A stretch of DNA of 64,000 nucleotides from Streptomyces sp. NBC_01275 (GCF_026340655.1 NZ_JAPEOZ010000001.1:7192001-7256000); one strand, 5' to 3'; counted from the first letter of the stretch, positions 16,230 through 28,388 are shown. The notes: a model not told the origin generated them from the sequence alone. Translations and numbers: made by a program.

Positions 16230-17347
16230 GTGACGCAGAGCCCCAGTCCGCGGCAGATCCCGGTCGTCGTTCTCGCCGGGTTCCTCGGCTCCGGGAAGAC
16301 GACCCTGCTCAACCATCTCCTGCACCGCAGCGGAGGCAGCCGGATCGGCGCGATCGTCAACGACTTCGGCGCCATCGAGATCGACGCCCTCGCCGTGGCG
16401 GGCGCGCTCGGCGACTCCACCGTCTCCCTCGGCAACGGCTGCCTGTGCTGCGCCGTCGACGCCAGTGAGCTCGACGTCTACCTCGAGCGGCTGGCCCGTC
16501 CCTCCGCCGGCCTCGACGTCGTCGTCATCGAGGCCAGCGGCCTGGCCGAACCCCAGGAGCTCGTGCGGATGGTGCTGGCCAGCGAGCACCCGGGGATCGT
16601 GTACGGCGGGCTCGTCGAGGTCGTCGACGCCGCCGAGTTCGAGGAGACCCGCGCGAAGCACCCCGAGATCGACCGGCACCTCGCGCTCGCCGACCTCGTC
16701 GTGGTCAACAAGCTCGACCGGGCGCCCGACGCCGACCGCGTCCTCGGGCTCGTCCGGTCCCTGACCGACCGGGCCGCCGTCGTCCCGGCCGCCTACGGCC
16801 GCATCGACCCCGAACTCCTCTTCGACTGCCGGCCGAGCCGGGAGCGCATCGGGCAGCTCTCCTTCGACGACCTGCACGAGCACGACGACGATCCCCACGC
16901 CGAGCACCTGCACACCGGCTACGACAGCCTGTCCTTCGTCTCCGAGACCGCCCTCGACCCGCGCCGGTCGATGGAGTTCCTCGACAGCCGGCCCGAGGGG
17001 CTGTACCGGATCAAGGGGTACGTCGGCTTCGGCGCCCACGACCCCGCCAACCGGTACGTCGTGCACGCCGTCGGCCGCTTCCTGCGCTTCTACCCGGAAC
17101 CCTGGCCGCCCGCCGAGCCCCGCCTCACCCAGCTCGTCCTCATCGGCTCCGGCATCGACACCGCGGCCCTGGGCAAGGAACTCGACGCATGCCGGCGCGA
17201 CGACGCCCCACATGCCGACGAGCGCGCCATGTGGGGCGTCCTGCGCTACGTACAGGATCCCGAGGAGTACGTACACGGGTCCGAGGAACGCGTACAGGAT
17301 CCCGAGGAGTATCTACCGGAACCCGAGGAAGAGGCCTTCCCGGAGGG

Positions 17348-17351
<4 letters not shown>
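16230..17351 (+). CDS. CobW/COG0523-family GTPase (metallochaperone type)
   Basis: 373 residues from GTG 16230. The P-loop GFLGSGKTTLLNHLL (residues 17-31), the metal-binding CLCC (71-74) and the guanine-specificity motif VVNKLD are intact. A His/Asp-rich stretch (HEHDDDPHAEHLH) suggests metal binding, and the C-terminal CobW_C domain spans about 250-345. Members deliver zinc, cobalt or iron to client enzymes using GTP. The last 35 residues repeat VQDPEEY because of a 21-bp direct duplication (17249-17269 and 17291-17311). The stop overlaps the convergent parC stop (TTAG). I found no convincing Zur box upstream. Confidence 0.9.
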
Positions 17352-19822
<2,471 letters not shown>

Positions 19823-20093
19823 CGCTGCCGGCTCCTTGCTGGGGCGTGTGACGGGATCTGACGCGGACCATTGTGGACCGTGGCACTGACAGTGCGGGCG
19901 AGGACCCGGCGTCGGCCGTCCGGCCCTGCGCCGGGAGGCATCTCCTTCACGGCTGCCCGCAGGCTACGCGATCTCGCTCTCGGCGTACGCCGTCCGGGAA
20001 CTTCGCCGACCGTCCGCACGCTTGCATACAGTGGCAGGACCGGCAGGAAAAACGCGGTTTCCACGACCGCGTCCGCGATCGGAAGGGACGTAC

Positions 20094-21443
20094 ATGCCCA
20101 TGGGTCACACGGCCACAGCCCAGGCAGGCTCCGGGGGCCTGACAGCGACCGAGCACCGCCTGGCCAACGGCCTGCGCGTGGTGCTCTCGGAGGACCGCCT
20201 GACCCCCGTAGCGGCGGTGTGCCTCTGGTACGACGTCGGCTCGCGCCACGAAGTCAAGGGCCGCACCGGCCTGGCTCACCTCTTCGAGCACCTGATGTTC
20301 CAGGGCTCCGGCCAGGTCAAGGGCAACGGTCACTTCGAGCTGGTCCAGGGCGCCGGCGGCTCCCTCAACGGCACCACCAGCTTCGAGCGCACCAACTACT
20401 TCGAGACCATGCCCGCTCACCAGTTGGAGCTCGCCCTCTGGCTGGAGGCCGACCGCATGGGCTCTCTGCTGGCGGCCCTGGACGACGAGTCCATGGAGAA
20501 CCAGCGCGACGTCGTGAAGAACGAGCGCCGCCAGCGCTACGACAACGTCCCCTACGGCACGGCGTTCGAGAAGCTGACCGCCCTCGCCTACCCGGACGGC
20601 CACCCCTACCACCACACGCCGATCGGCTCCATGACCGACCTGGACGCGGCGACCCTGGAGGACGCGCGCGCGTTCTTCCGCACGTACTACGCGCCCAACA
20701 ACGCGGTCCTGTCGGTCGTCGGCGACATCGACTCCGCGCAGACGCTCGCCTGGATCGAGAAGTACTTCGGCTCCATCCCCGGCCACGACGGCAAGCCCGA
20801 GCCCCGGGACGGCTCGCTGCCCGACGTCATCGGCGAGCAGCTGCGCGAGGTCGTCGAGGAGGAGGTCCCGGCCCGCGCCCTGATGGCCGCCTACCGCCTG
20901 CCGCAGGACGGCACGCGCGCGTCGGACGCGGCCGACCTGGCGCTCACCGTCCTCGGCGGCGGCGAGTCCTCCCGCCTGTACAACCGGCTCGTGCGCCGCG
21001 ACCGTACGGCCGTCGCGGCCGGGTTCGGCCTGCTGCGGCTGGCCGGCGCGCCCTCCCTGGGCTGGCTGGACGTGAAGACCTCCGGCGACGTCGAGGTGCC
21101 CGTGATCGAGGCCGCCATCGACGAGGAGCTCGCCCGGTTCGCCGAGGAGGGCCCCACGGCCGAGGAGATGGAGCGCGCCCAGGCCCAGTTGGAGCGCGAG
21201 TGGCTGGACCGGCTCGGCACGGTCGCCGGCCGCGCGGACGAACTGTGCCGGTTCGCCGTCCTGTTCGGCGACCCGCAGCTCGCCCTGACCGCCGTCCAGC
21301 GGGTCCTGGACATCACGCCCGAGGAGGTGCGGGAGGTCGCCAAGGCCCGACTGCGCCCCGACAACCGCGCGGTGCTCGTCTACGAGCCGACCGCCGCCGA
21401 AGCCCCCGCCGACCAGGACGAGAACGAGGAGGCGGCGCAGTGA
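20094..21443 (+). CDS. M16-family zinc peptidase (active subunit)
   Basis: 449 residues. The inverted zinc motif HLFEH is at residues 62-66, with the third ligand Glu143 in VVKNER, 77 residues after His66, as in mitochondrial processing peptidase beta and PqqL-like proteases. No signal peptide is seen, so it is probably cytoplasmic or membrane associated. ATG 20094 has GGAAGGGAC upstream; a candidate -10 TACAGT lies near 20028. The stop overlaps the GTG of the second M16 gene, so the two would be made in equal amounts and act as a heterodimer. Confidence 0.93.
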   Translation: MPMGHTATAQAGSGGLTATEHRLANGLRVVLSEDRLTPVAAVCLWYDVGSRHEVKGRTGLAHLFEHLMFQGSGQVKGNGHFELVQGAGGSLNGTTSFERTNYFETMPAHQLELALWLEADRMGSLLAALDDESMENQRDVVKNERRQRYDNVPYGTAFEKLTALAYPDGHPYHHTPIGSMTDLDAATLEDARAFFRTYYAPNNAVLSVVGDIDSAQTLAWIEKYFGSIPGHDGKPEPRDGSLPDVIGEQLREVVEEEVPARALMAAYRLPQDGTRASDAADLALTVLGGGESSRLYNRLVRRDRTAVAAGFGLLRLAGAPSLGWLDVKTSGDVEVPVIEAAIDEELARFAEEGPTAEEMERAQAQLEREWLDRLGTVAGRADELCRFAVLFGDPQLALTAVQRVLDITPEEVREVAKARLRPDNRAVLVYEPTAAEAPADQDENEEAAQ

Positions 21444-22828
21444 CCGAGCTCGCCACGATGGACTTCCACCCCCAGCCCCAGGCGGGCGAGGCCAGGCCGT
21501 GGGCGTTCCCGGCGCCCGAGCGCGCCGCGCTGGACAACGGCCTGACGGTCCTGCACTGCCACCGCCCCGGCCAGCAGGTCGTCGCCGTCGAGGTCCTCCT
21601 CGACGCGCCCTTGGACGCCGAGCCGGCCGGCCTCGACGGCGTCGCCACGATCATGGCGCGGGCCTTCTCCGAGGGCACCGACAAGCACTCCGCCGAGGAG
21701 TTCGCCGCCGAGCTGGAGCGCTGCGGCGCCACCCTCGACATGCACGCCGACCACCCCGGCGTCCGCCTCAGCCTCGAAGTCCCGGCCTCGCGCCTGGCCA
21801 AGGCGCTCGGCCTGCTCGCCGACGCCCTCAGGGCGCCCGCGTTCGCCGACAGCGAGATCGAGCGCCTCGTCCGCAACCGCCTGGACGAGATCCCGCACGA
21901 GCTGGCCAACCCCTCCCGGCGCGCCGCCAAGGAGCTCTCCAAGGAGCTGTTCCCGGCCACCGCGCGCATGTCGCGCCCCCGCCAGGGCACCGCGGAGACC
22001 GTCGAGAAGATCGACGCCGCGGCCGTACGCGCCTTCTACGAGAGGCACGTTCGCCCGTCCACGGCCACCGCCGTGGTCGTCGGCGACCTCACCGGCATCG
22101 AGCTGGAGGCGCTCCTCGGCGACACGCTGGGCGCCTGGACGGGCTCCTCGGCCCAGCCGCGGCCGGTGCCGCCGGTGACCGCCGACGACACCGGACGGGT
22201 CGTCATCGTGGACCGCCCCGGCGCCGTCCAGACGCAGGTGCTGATCGGCCGGATCGGCGCCGACCGGCACGACCGCGTGTGGCCCGCCCAGGTCCTCGGC
22301 ACGTACTGCCTCGGCGGCACCCTCACCTCCCGCCTGGACCGCGTCCTGCGCGAGGAGAAGGGCTACACCTACGGCGTGCGGGCGTTCGGGCAGGTCCTGC
22401 GGTCCGCGCCGGACGGCACGGGCGCCGCGATGCTCGCCATCAGCGGCTCCGTCGACACCCCGAACACCGGTCCCGCCCTGGACGACCTCTGGAAGGTGCT
22501 GCGCACCCTCGCCGCCGAGGGACTGACCGACGCCGAACGCGACGTGGCCGTGCAGAACCTGGTCGGTGTGGCGCCGCTGAAGTACGAGACCGCCGCAGCC
22601 GTCGCCGGCACGCTGGCCGACCAGGTCGAGCAGTACCTGCCCGACGACTTCCAGGCGACGCTGTACCGGCAACTCGCCGCGACCGGCACGGTGGAGGCCA
22701 CCGCGGCGGCCGTGAGCGCCTTCCCCGTGGACCGTCTGGTGACCGTCCTCGTCGGCGACGCCGCGCAGATCAAGGAGCCGGTCGAGGCGCTCGGTCTCGG
22801 CGAAGTGAAGGTCGTCGCCGCGGAGTAG
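21440..22828 (+). CDS. M16-family peptidase-like partner subunit (inactive)
   Basis: 462 residues. The position of the zinc motif reads GVATIMARAFSEGT, so HxxEH is absent and this subunit is not expected to hydrolyse peptides by itself. The C-terminal part keeps the paired Arg/Tyr motif RVLREEKGYTYGV typical of the non-catalytic partner that helps bind substrate. It is coupled to the catalytic gene by a gtga overlap. It is followed by a strong hairpin terminator. The natural substrate of these actinobacterial pairs is not evident. Confidence 0.92.
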   Translation: MTELATMDFHPQPQAGEARPWAFPAPERAALDNGLTVLHCHRPGQQVVAVEVLLDAPLDAEPAGLDGVATIMARAFSEGTDKHSAEEFAAELERCGATLDMHADHPGVRLSLEVPASRLAKALGLLADALRAPAFADSEIERLVRNRLDEIPHELANPSRRAAKELSKELFPATARMSRPRQGTAETVEKIDAAAVRAFYERHVRPSTATAVVVGDLTGIELEALLGDTLGAWTGSSAQPRPVPPVTADDTGRVVIVDRPGAVQTQVLIGRIGADRHDRVWPAQVLGTYCLGGTLTSRLDRVLREEKGYTYGVRAFGQVLRSAPDGTGAAMLAISGSVDTPNTGPALDDLWKVLRTLAAEGLTDAERDVAVQNLVGVAPLKYETAAAVAGTLADQVEQYLPDDFQATLYRQLAATGTVEATAAAVSAFPVDRLVTVLVGDAAQIKEPVEALGLGEVKVVAAE

Positions 22829-22853
22829 GCCGAAGCGGCGGCACGCGCGTGTG

Positions 22854-22886
22854 GGGCCCTGGTCGACGGAAGCGTCACCAGGGCCC
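22854..22886 (+). terminator. Terminator after the M16 gene pair
   Basis: GGGCCCTGGT (22854-22863) pairs perfectly with ACCAGGGCCC (22877-22886), and the loop holds a further GACG-GAAG-CGTC stem with a stable GNRA-like tetraloop. It lies 26 bp after the second M16 stop. Confidence 0.85.
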
Positions 22887-23021
22887 TCAGATGTCCGAAT
22901 TGGGGCGGAGGTTGCCCGTCTGCCCTGTGGGATGCGCTACAAAACCCGTCATCGGCTTGGGGATGGGGAGCCGCCCCGCTTAGCTTCGTCCGGGCTGTTC
23001 GTCAGGCAGTGCGCCGCATCC

Positions 23022-23232
23022 GCGGCAGCGGACAGTCATCGCCGAGTCCCCGCATGGCGCGAGCCAGGGGAGCCGGGGACCCTCCCTCCTGTCGCCGCGT
23101 TCGCGGCTGGAGGGGCCCAGAAGTCCCTGGGGTGAATCGGACGCCCGCGCAGGTCGCGAGGGCGCCCGTAGGAGACCTTCCTGCTCCGAACCCGTCAGCT
23201 AACCCGGTAGGCGAGAGGGAAGGAAAGGACAC
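23022..23232 (+). promoter_or_regulatory. c-di-AMP riboswitch (ydaO/yuaA leader)
   Basis: The 5' leader of the M23 peptidase gene has the conserved blocks of the ydaO class: GGGGTGAATCGG in the middle and, near the 3' end, CCGAACCCGTCAGCTAACCC followed by GGTAGGCGAGAGGGAAGGAAAGGA (about 23186-23230). This class binds two molecules of cyclic di-AMP and in Actinobacteria typically switches off genes for cell-wall hydrolases and resuscitation-promoting factors when c-di-AMP is high. The motif ends about 12 bases before the ATG, so the ribosome site lies at its edge. Confidence 0.93.
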
Positions 23233-23242
23233 CCCCGACTTC

Positions 23243-23983
23243 ATGGCGTTCACCTGCGCCCCCGGGAAGCACCGTCGGCCCAGCCGGATGAAGCGCACCA
23301 CCGCCCGCGCGGCGGGCGTCGCGGCGCTCACCACCACCGGCGTCGTCGCCACCGTCGCCTCCCCGGCCCTCGCGGCCGAGCCCACCCCCGAGCAGACCGG
23401 GCTGATCCCCGTCGTCACCGCCGGCGAAGCCGTCGCCGAGCAGATCGACGACCAGGTCGCCGTGCAGATGAAGGCCGCCTACGAGGAGGCCGCGCGCGAG
23501 GCGGCCGCCAAGAAGGCCGTGGAGGAGCGCGAGGCACGCGTGCGTGCGGCCCGTGAGGCCGAGCGCAAGCGGCTCAACGCCTTCGTGCTGCCGATCACCG
23601 GCTCCTACGTCTCCACCGGCTACCACGCCAGCAGTTCGCTGTGGTCCTCCGGCAGCCACACCGGCATCGACTTCCACGCCGCGAGCGGCACTTCGGTGCA
23701 CGCGGTCGGCCTGGGCACCGTCGTCGAGGCCGGCTGGGGAGGGTCGTACGGCAATCAGGTGGTCGTCAAGATGAACGACGGCACGTACACCCAGTACGGC
23801 CATCTGTCGTCCATCGGCGTCTCGGTGGGCCAGCAGGTCACCCCCGGCCAGCAGATCGGCCTGTCCGGCGCGACCGGCAACGTCACCGGCCCGCATCTGC
23901 ACTTCGAGGCCCGCACGACGGCGGAGTACGGCTCGGACATCGACCCCGTCGCCTACCTCCGCACGCACGGCGTGAACCTCTGA
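23243..23983 (+). CDS. Secreted M23 (LytM-type) cell-wall endopeptidase
   Basis: 246 residues. The signal peptide (MKRTTARAAG... to ALA, cleavage near residue 44) is followed by an alanine/glutamate-rich coiled coil (about 68-110) and an M23 domain with zinc ligands His139 and Asp143 (SHTGID) and the HLH motif at 218-220 (PHLHFE). It would cut peptide cross-links in peptidoglycan outside the cell. ATG 23243 is used; an in-frame ATG at 23288 starts exactly at the signal peptide and is an alternative. Expression is under the c-di-AMP riboswitch directly upstream, and a hairpin terminator follows. Confidence 0.92.
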   Translation: MAFTCAPGKHRRPSRMKRTTARAAGVAALTTTGVVATVASPALAAEPTPEQTGLIPVVTAGEAVAEQIDDQVAVQMKAAYEEAAREAAAKKAVEEREARVRAAREAERKRLNAFVLPITGSYVSTGYHASSSLWSSGSHTGIDFHAASGTSVHAVGLGTVVEAGWGGSYGNQVVVKMNDGTYTQYGHLSSIGVSVGQQVTPGQQIGLSGATGNVTGPHLHFEARTTAEYGSDIDPVAYLRTHGVNL

Positions 23984-24006
23984 CGACGTTCGGCGACAGA
24001 TCGTCG

Positions 24007-24033
24007 AGCCCCGGCCCCCGTGGCCGGGGCTTT
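24007..24033 (+). terminator. Rho-independent terminator after the M23 gene
   Basis: AGCCCCGGCC (24007-24016) pairs perfectly with GGCCGGGGCT (24022-24031) across a five-base loop and is followed by TTT. It is 24 bp after the stop. Confidence 0.85.
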
Positions 24034-24169
24034 CGTCGTTTCCGAGGCCCTGCTGTCCAAAAAATATCCCTGGATTCCGGCCCGCCATCGGAAATTCCCG
24101 CTCATTGCAATAGAGTCACTGAACACGTCAATCGTCGACGTTTCACGGGGATTAAGGCGGAGGTCCGTC

Positions 24170-24865
24170 ATGCGTATTCCGGCGCACTCGGTGTGCACGG
24201 CCATCCGGGACGACATCGTCGCGGGTGTCTACGAGCGCGGCAGCCGCCTCACCGAGGAACTCCTCGCCCGCCGCTACGGCGTTTCCCGCGTTCCGGTCAG
24301 AGAGGCGCTGCGCACGCTGGAGGCGGAGGGCTTCGTCGTGACGCGGCGGCACGCGGGCGCGTGCGTCGCCGAGCCGACCGAGCAGGAGGCCGCCGACCTG
24401 CTGGAGATGCGCATGCTGCTGGAGCCGCTCGGCGCCTCCCGGGCCGCCCAGCGCCGCACCGAGGCCCATCTCAAGGTGCTGCGCGGGCTCGTCCGGCTGG
24501 GCCAGGAACGCGCCCGGAGGGGCAACAGCGAGGATCTGCGCTCGCTGGGCAGCTGGTTCCACGAGACGCTCGCCCAGGCCTCCGGCAGCCACGCCCTGAC
24601 GTCGACGCTGACCCAGCTGCGCCACAAGATCGCCTGGATGTACGCGATCGAGGCGCCGGCCAACCCCGTGGAGTCCTGGGCGGAGCACGGCGCGATCGTG
24701 GACGCGGTGGCGCGCGGCGACGGGGAGCGTGCGCGGGCGATCACGGCGCTGCACACCGAGCGCGCGACGGCCGCGCACCGGCTGCGCTTTTCCGCCGGAG
24801 CCGACCGCCAGGACCGTGTGAGGACTTCGCAACATCCCGTAAACATGACGGGCCTGCGTCATTAA
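24170..24865 (+). CDS. GntR-family transcriptional regulator (FCD type)
   Basis: 231 residues, ATG preceded by GGCGGAGG. The winged HTH occupies residues 1-70 (SRLTEELLARRYGVSRVPVREALRTLEAEGFV), and an all-helical FCD-type ligand domain follows (DLLEMRMLLEPLGASRAA, WFHETLAQASGSHAL, HGAIVDAVARGD.ERA). FadR/FCD regulators usually bind small carboxylates through a metal site. The upstream 100 bp is A/T-rich for this genome. It converges on ptsH; a link to carbon regulation is possible but not shown. Confidence 0.9.
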   Translation: MRIPAHSVCTAIRDDIVAGVYERGSRLTEELLARRYGVSRVPVREALRTLEAEGFVVTRRHAGACVAEPTEQEAADLLEMRMLLEPLGASRAAQRRTEAHLKVLRGLVRLGQERARRGNSEDLRSLGSWFHETLAQASGSHALTSTLTQLRHKIAWMYAIEAPANPVESWAEHGAIVDAVARGDGERARAITALHTERATAAHRLRFSAGADRQDRVRTSQHPVNMTGLRH

Positions 24866-24936
24866 CACGAGGGCCGTATACAAAGAGAAGATAATTCGCG
24901 GGGCGCTATTTATGCTGCCCGTTGAAGGGAAATGCA

Positions 24937-24968
24937 AAGGGCCCGCCCGATAATTCGGACGAGCCCTT
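24937..24968. terminator. Bidirectional terminator between the GntR gene and ptsH
   Basis: AAGGGCCCGCCCG (24937-24949) and CGGACGAGCCCTT (24956-24968) form a 13-position stem with two mismatches around the loop ATAATT. It sits between convergent genes. Confidence 0.7.
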
Positions 24969-25025
24969 CGGAGTTGCGGCGCGATGTCTTTGAGGTCAAG
25001 GCCGCCGCAACCGTCGATTTCCCGC

Positions 25026-25307
25026 TCAGACGGTCTCGGGGAGTTCCTCGAGACCCTCGGCGACCAGCTTCGCCAGTCGGTCGAGCGACGCGTCCGCGCC
25101 CTCGGCCTCGGAGGCGAGGACGATCTCCTCGCCGCCCTGGGCGCCCAGGCCGAGAACGGCCAGCATGGAGGCCGCGTTGACGGGGTTGCCGTCGGCCTTG
25201 GCGATCGTCACCGGGATGCCTGCGGCCGTGGCGGCCCGGACGAAGATGGAAGCGGGGCGGGCGTGAAGGCCCTCGGCCCAGCCGACGTTGACGCGGCGCT
25301 CAGCCAT
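25026..25307 (-). CDS. ptsH: Phosphocarrier protein HPr
   Basis: 93 residues, the usual HPr length. The active site GLHARPAS has His15 and Arg17, which accept phosphate from enzyme I and pass it to sugar-specific EIIA proteins. Ser47 (NAASMLAVLGLG) is at the place where HPr kinase acts in Firmicutes, though actinomycetes generally lack that kinase. The C-terminal helix DRLAKLVAEGLEELP is typical. ATG 25307 has GAAGGGCAG upstream. No ptsI or crr gene is beside it, as in S. coelicolor. It is divergent from the PatA-type gene across 177 bp. Confidence 0.97.
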   Translation of the reverse strand: MAERRVNVGWAEGLHARPASIFVRAATAAGIPVTIAKADGNPVNAASMLAVLGLGAQGGEEIVLASEAEGADASLDRLAKLVAEGLEELPETV

Positions 25308-25484
25308 GTGATGCTGCCCTTCGGTGTTCAGGTTGTCTAGACCAGTGTTCCACACGTGAAGCGTGTGAGGGAGGGTCCGTGTGAACCGTCCCGGTGTGGT
25401 CGTCGGATCGCGGCCTCGATCCGACGTCCGTCCTCCACAGACTGCCTCGCGCCGTTGTCGTACGCGAGCCGTACTCTGGGCCCC

Positions 25485-28388
25485 ATGCAGAGCGCGTCGG
25501 ACCGGCACGAGTACCCCGCCCACTGGGAGGCCGACGTGGTGCTGCGCGACGGCGGCACCGCACGCATCCGCCCCATCACCGTCGATGACGCCGAGCGCCT
25601 GGTCAGCTTCTATGAGCAGGTCTCGGACGAGTCGAAGTACTACCGCTTCTTCGCGCCCTACCCGCGCCTGTCCGCAAAGGACGTCCACCGCTTCACGCAC
25701 CACGACTTTGTGGACAGGGTGGGACTCGCGGCCACGGTCGGCGGCGAGTTCATCGCCACCGTACGCTATGACCGGATTGGTGCCGACGGCATGGCCGCCT
25801 CCGCGCCCGCCGACGAGGCCGAGGTCGCCTTTCTCGTGCAGGACGCCCACCAGGGGCGCGGTGTCGCCTCCGCCCTCCTCGAGCACATCGCGGCCGTCGC
25901 GCGCGAGCGGGACATCCGCCGGTTCGCCGCCGAGGTGCTCCCCGCCAACAACAAGATGATCAAGGTGTTCACGGACGCCGGATACACCCAGCAGCGCCAC
26001 TTCGAGGACGGCGTGGTCCGCCTGGAGTTCGACCTCGAACCCACCGAGCGCTCCCTCGCCGTGCAGCGCGCGCGGGAGCAGCGCGCCGAGGCGCACTCCG
26101 TAGGGCGGCTGCTCGCGCCCGGCTCCGTCGCCGTCGTCGGCGCCGGCCGCACCCCCGGCGGCGTGGGCCGAAGCGTCCTGGGCAATCTCAGGGAGGCCGG
26201 GTTCGCCGGACGCCTGTACGCCGTGAACAAGGCGTTCCCCGAGGACCTGAAGGAGTTCGACGGGGTCCCCGCCCACCGCTCGGTGCGCGACATAGAGGGG
26301 CATGTCGACCTCGCGGTCGTCGCCGTCCCGGCCGAGCACGTGCCCGAGGTCGTCGCAGAGTGCGGCGAGCACGGCGTACAGGGACTCGTCGTCCTCTCCG
26401 CCGGCTACGCCGAGAGCGGCCCCGACGGACGCGAACGCCAGCGCCAACTCGTGCGGCACGCGCGCGCGTACGGGATGCGGATCATCGGCCCCAACGCCTT
26501 CGGCGTCATCAACACCTCCCCGCAGGTGCGGCTGAACGCCTCCCTGGCCCCGGAGATGCCGCGGCCCGGCCGGATCGGCCTCTTCGCCCAGTCCGGCGCC
26601 ATCGGCGTCGCCCTGCTGTCCCGGCTGCACCGGCGCGGCGGAGGCGTCACCGGCGTCACCGGCGTGTCCACCTTCGTCTCCTCCGGCAACCGCGCGGACG
26701 TCTCCGGCAACGACGTCCTGCAGTACTGGTACGACGACCCCGACACCGACGTCGCCCTCATGTACCTGGAGTCCATCGGCAACCCGCGCAAGTTCACCCG
26801 CCTCGCCCGGCGTACGGCGGCGGCGAAGCCGCTGGTCGTCGTCCAGGGCACCGGCACCGCCCCGCAGGGGCACGCCGTACGGGCGACGCGGCTGCCGCAC
26901 GCGACGGTGTCCGCGCTGCTGCGGCAGGCCGGCGTGATCCGCGTGGACACGATCACCGAACTGGTCGACGCGGGCCTGCTGCTGGCCCGCCAGCCGCTGC
27001 CGACGGGACCGCGGGTGGCCATCCTCGGCAACTCCGAGTCGCTGGGGCTGCTGACGTACGACGCCTGCCTCTCCGAGGGGCTGCGGCCGCTGCCGCCGCT
27101 GGACCTGACCACGGGGGCCTCGGCGGAGGACTTCCATGCGGCGCTCGCGCGGGCGCTGGCCGACGAGACGTGCGACGCGGTGGTCGTCACGGCGATCCCG
27201 GCGATCGGCGAGACCTCGCCCGGGGACGCGGAGCTGGCTCAGGCGCTGCGCTCGGCCGCGGTCGTGGCCCCCGCCAAGCCGGTGCTGGTCGTGCACGTGG
27301 AACTCGGCGGCCTGGCGGAGGCGCTGTCGGCCGCGACGAGCACCGCACCGCGCGCCGCGGAGACGGCCCCCCGCGCGCGGGCCGCGACACCGGACGCGGG
27401 AACTCCGGACACCGGAACACGGCTGCCCGCCGATACTCGGCCGCCCGCCGCCGCACGGCCGCCCGCCGGTGCACAGCCGCCCACCGACACCCGCCCGCCC
27501 ACCGCCGCCGAAGCCCCCGAGGGAACGCACCTCATCCCCGCCTACCCCGCCGCCGAACGCGCGGTCCGCGCCCTCGCCGAAGCCGTGAAGTACGCGCAGT
27601 GGCGGCGCGAGGCCGCCGACCCCGGCAAGGTGCCCGAGTACGAGGACATCGACGAGAAGGGCGCCGCCGCCCTGATCGAGAGGCTCCTCGCGCGCGGGCA
27701 GGGCCTCACCCTCGGCACGGAGGAGACCTGCGAGCTGCTCGGCCGCTACGGCGTCCACCCCCGCCGTGCGATCCCCGCGCCCACCCCCGACGAGGCCGCC
27801 CGCGCCGCCCACGCCCTCGGCTACCCCGTCGCCCTCAAGGCCACCGCCCCGCACCTGCGCCACCGCGCCGACCTGGGCGGCGTACGTCTGGATCTCGCGG
27901 ACGAGGAACAACTGCGGCGGGCGTACGCCGAGTTGACCGGGCTGTTCGGGGCGCCGGAGCAGCTGCGTCCGGTCGTCCAGGCGATGGCCCCGCGCGGGGT
28001 CGACACAGTCGTCCGCTCGGTCATCGATCCGGCCGCCGGAGCCGTGCTGTCCTTCGGGCTCGCCGGGGCGGCCTCCCAGCTGCTCGGGGACATGGCCCAC
28101 CGACTGGTTCCGGTCACCGACCGCGACGCGACCGCACTGATCCGCTCGATCCGGACGGCCCCGCTCCTCTTCGGCTGGCGGGGCTCGACCCCCGTCGACA
28201 CCCCCGCCCTGGAGGAGCTGCTGCTGCGGGTCTCCCGGCTGGTCGACGACCACCCCGAGGTCGTGGCGGTCACCCTGGAGCCGGTCGTCGTCGCCCCGCA
28301 CGGCCTGAGCGTCCTCGGCGCCTCGGTCCGCCTCGCGCCCCCGCCCGCTCGCGACGACCTCGGTCCCCGCACACTGCCCGCGTACTGA
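25485..28388 (+). CDS. PatA-type protein lysine acetyltransferase (GNAT + acyl-CoA synthetase-like)
   Basis: 967 residues. Residues about 10-190 are a GNAT domain (EVAFLVQDAHQGRGVASALLEHIA is the acetyl-CoA loop). The rest is an NDP-forming acyl-CoA synthetase-like region: CoA-binding domain (SVAVVGAGRTPGGVGRSVLGNL), succinyl-CoA-ligase-like domain, and a C-terminal ATP-grasp. This is the reverse domain order of enteric Pat/PatZ and matches the S. lividans PatA known to acetylate acetyl-CoA synthetase. A Pro/Ala/Thr-rich linker at about 625-690 joins the halves. ATG 25485 has TACTCT seven bases upstream, suggesting a leaderless mRNA. An equivalent gene neighbours ptsH in S. coelicolor. Confidence 0.9.
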   Translation: MQSASDRHEYPAHWEADVVLRDGGTARIRPITVDDAERLVSFYEQVSDESKYYRFFAPYPRLSAKDVHRFTHHDFVDRVGLAATVGGEFIATVRYDRIGADGMAASAPADEAEVAFLVQDAHQGRGVASALLEHIAAVARERDIRRFAAEVLPANNKMIKVFTDAGYTQQRHFEDGVVRLEFDLEPTERSLAVQRAREQRAEAHSVGRLLAPGSVAVVGAGRTPGGVGRSVLGNLREAGFAGRLYAVNKAFPEDLKEFDGVPAHRSVRDIEGHVDLAVVAVPAEHVPEVVAECGEHGVQGLVVLSAGYAESGPDGRERQRQLVRHARAYGMRIIGPNAFGVINTSPQVRLNASLAPEMPRPGRIGLFAQSGAIGVALLSRLHRRGGGVTGVTGVSTFVSSGNRADVSGNDVLQYWYDDPDTDVALMYLESIGNPRKFTRLARRTAAAKPLVVVQGTGTAPQGHAVRATRLPHATVSALLRQAGVIRVDTITELVDAGLLLARQPLPTGPRVAILGNSESLGLLTYDACLSEGLRPLPPLDLTTGASAEDFHAALARALADETCDAVVVTAIPAIGETSPGDAELAQALRSAAVVAPAKPVLVVHVELGGLAEALSAATSTAPRAAETAPRARAATPDAGTPDTGTRLPADTRPPAAARPPAGAQPPTDTRPPTAAEAPEGTHLIPAYPAAERAVRALAEAVKYAQWRREAADPGKVPEYEDIDEKGAAALIERLLARGQGLTLGTEETCELLGRYGVHPRRAIPAPTPDEAARAAHALGYPVALKATAPHLRHRADLGGVRLDLADEEQLRRAYAELTGLFGAPEQLRPVVQAMAPRGVDTVVRSVIDPAAGAVLSFGLAGAASQLLGDMAHRLVPVTDRDATALIRSIRTAPLLFGWRGSTPVDTPALEELLLRVSRLVDDHPEVVAVTLEPVVVAPHGLSVLGASVRLAPPPARDDLGPRTLPAY

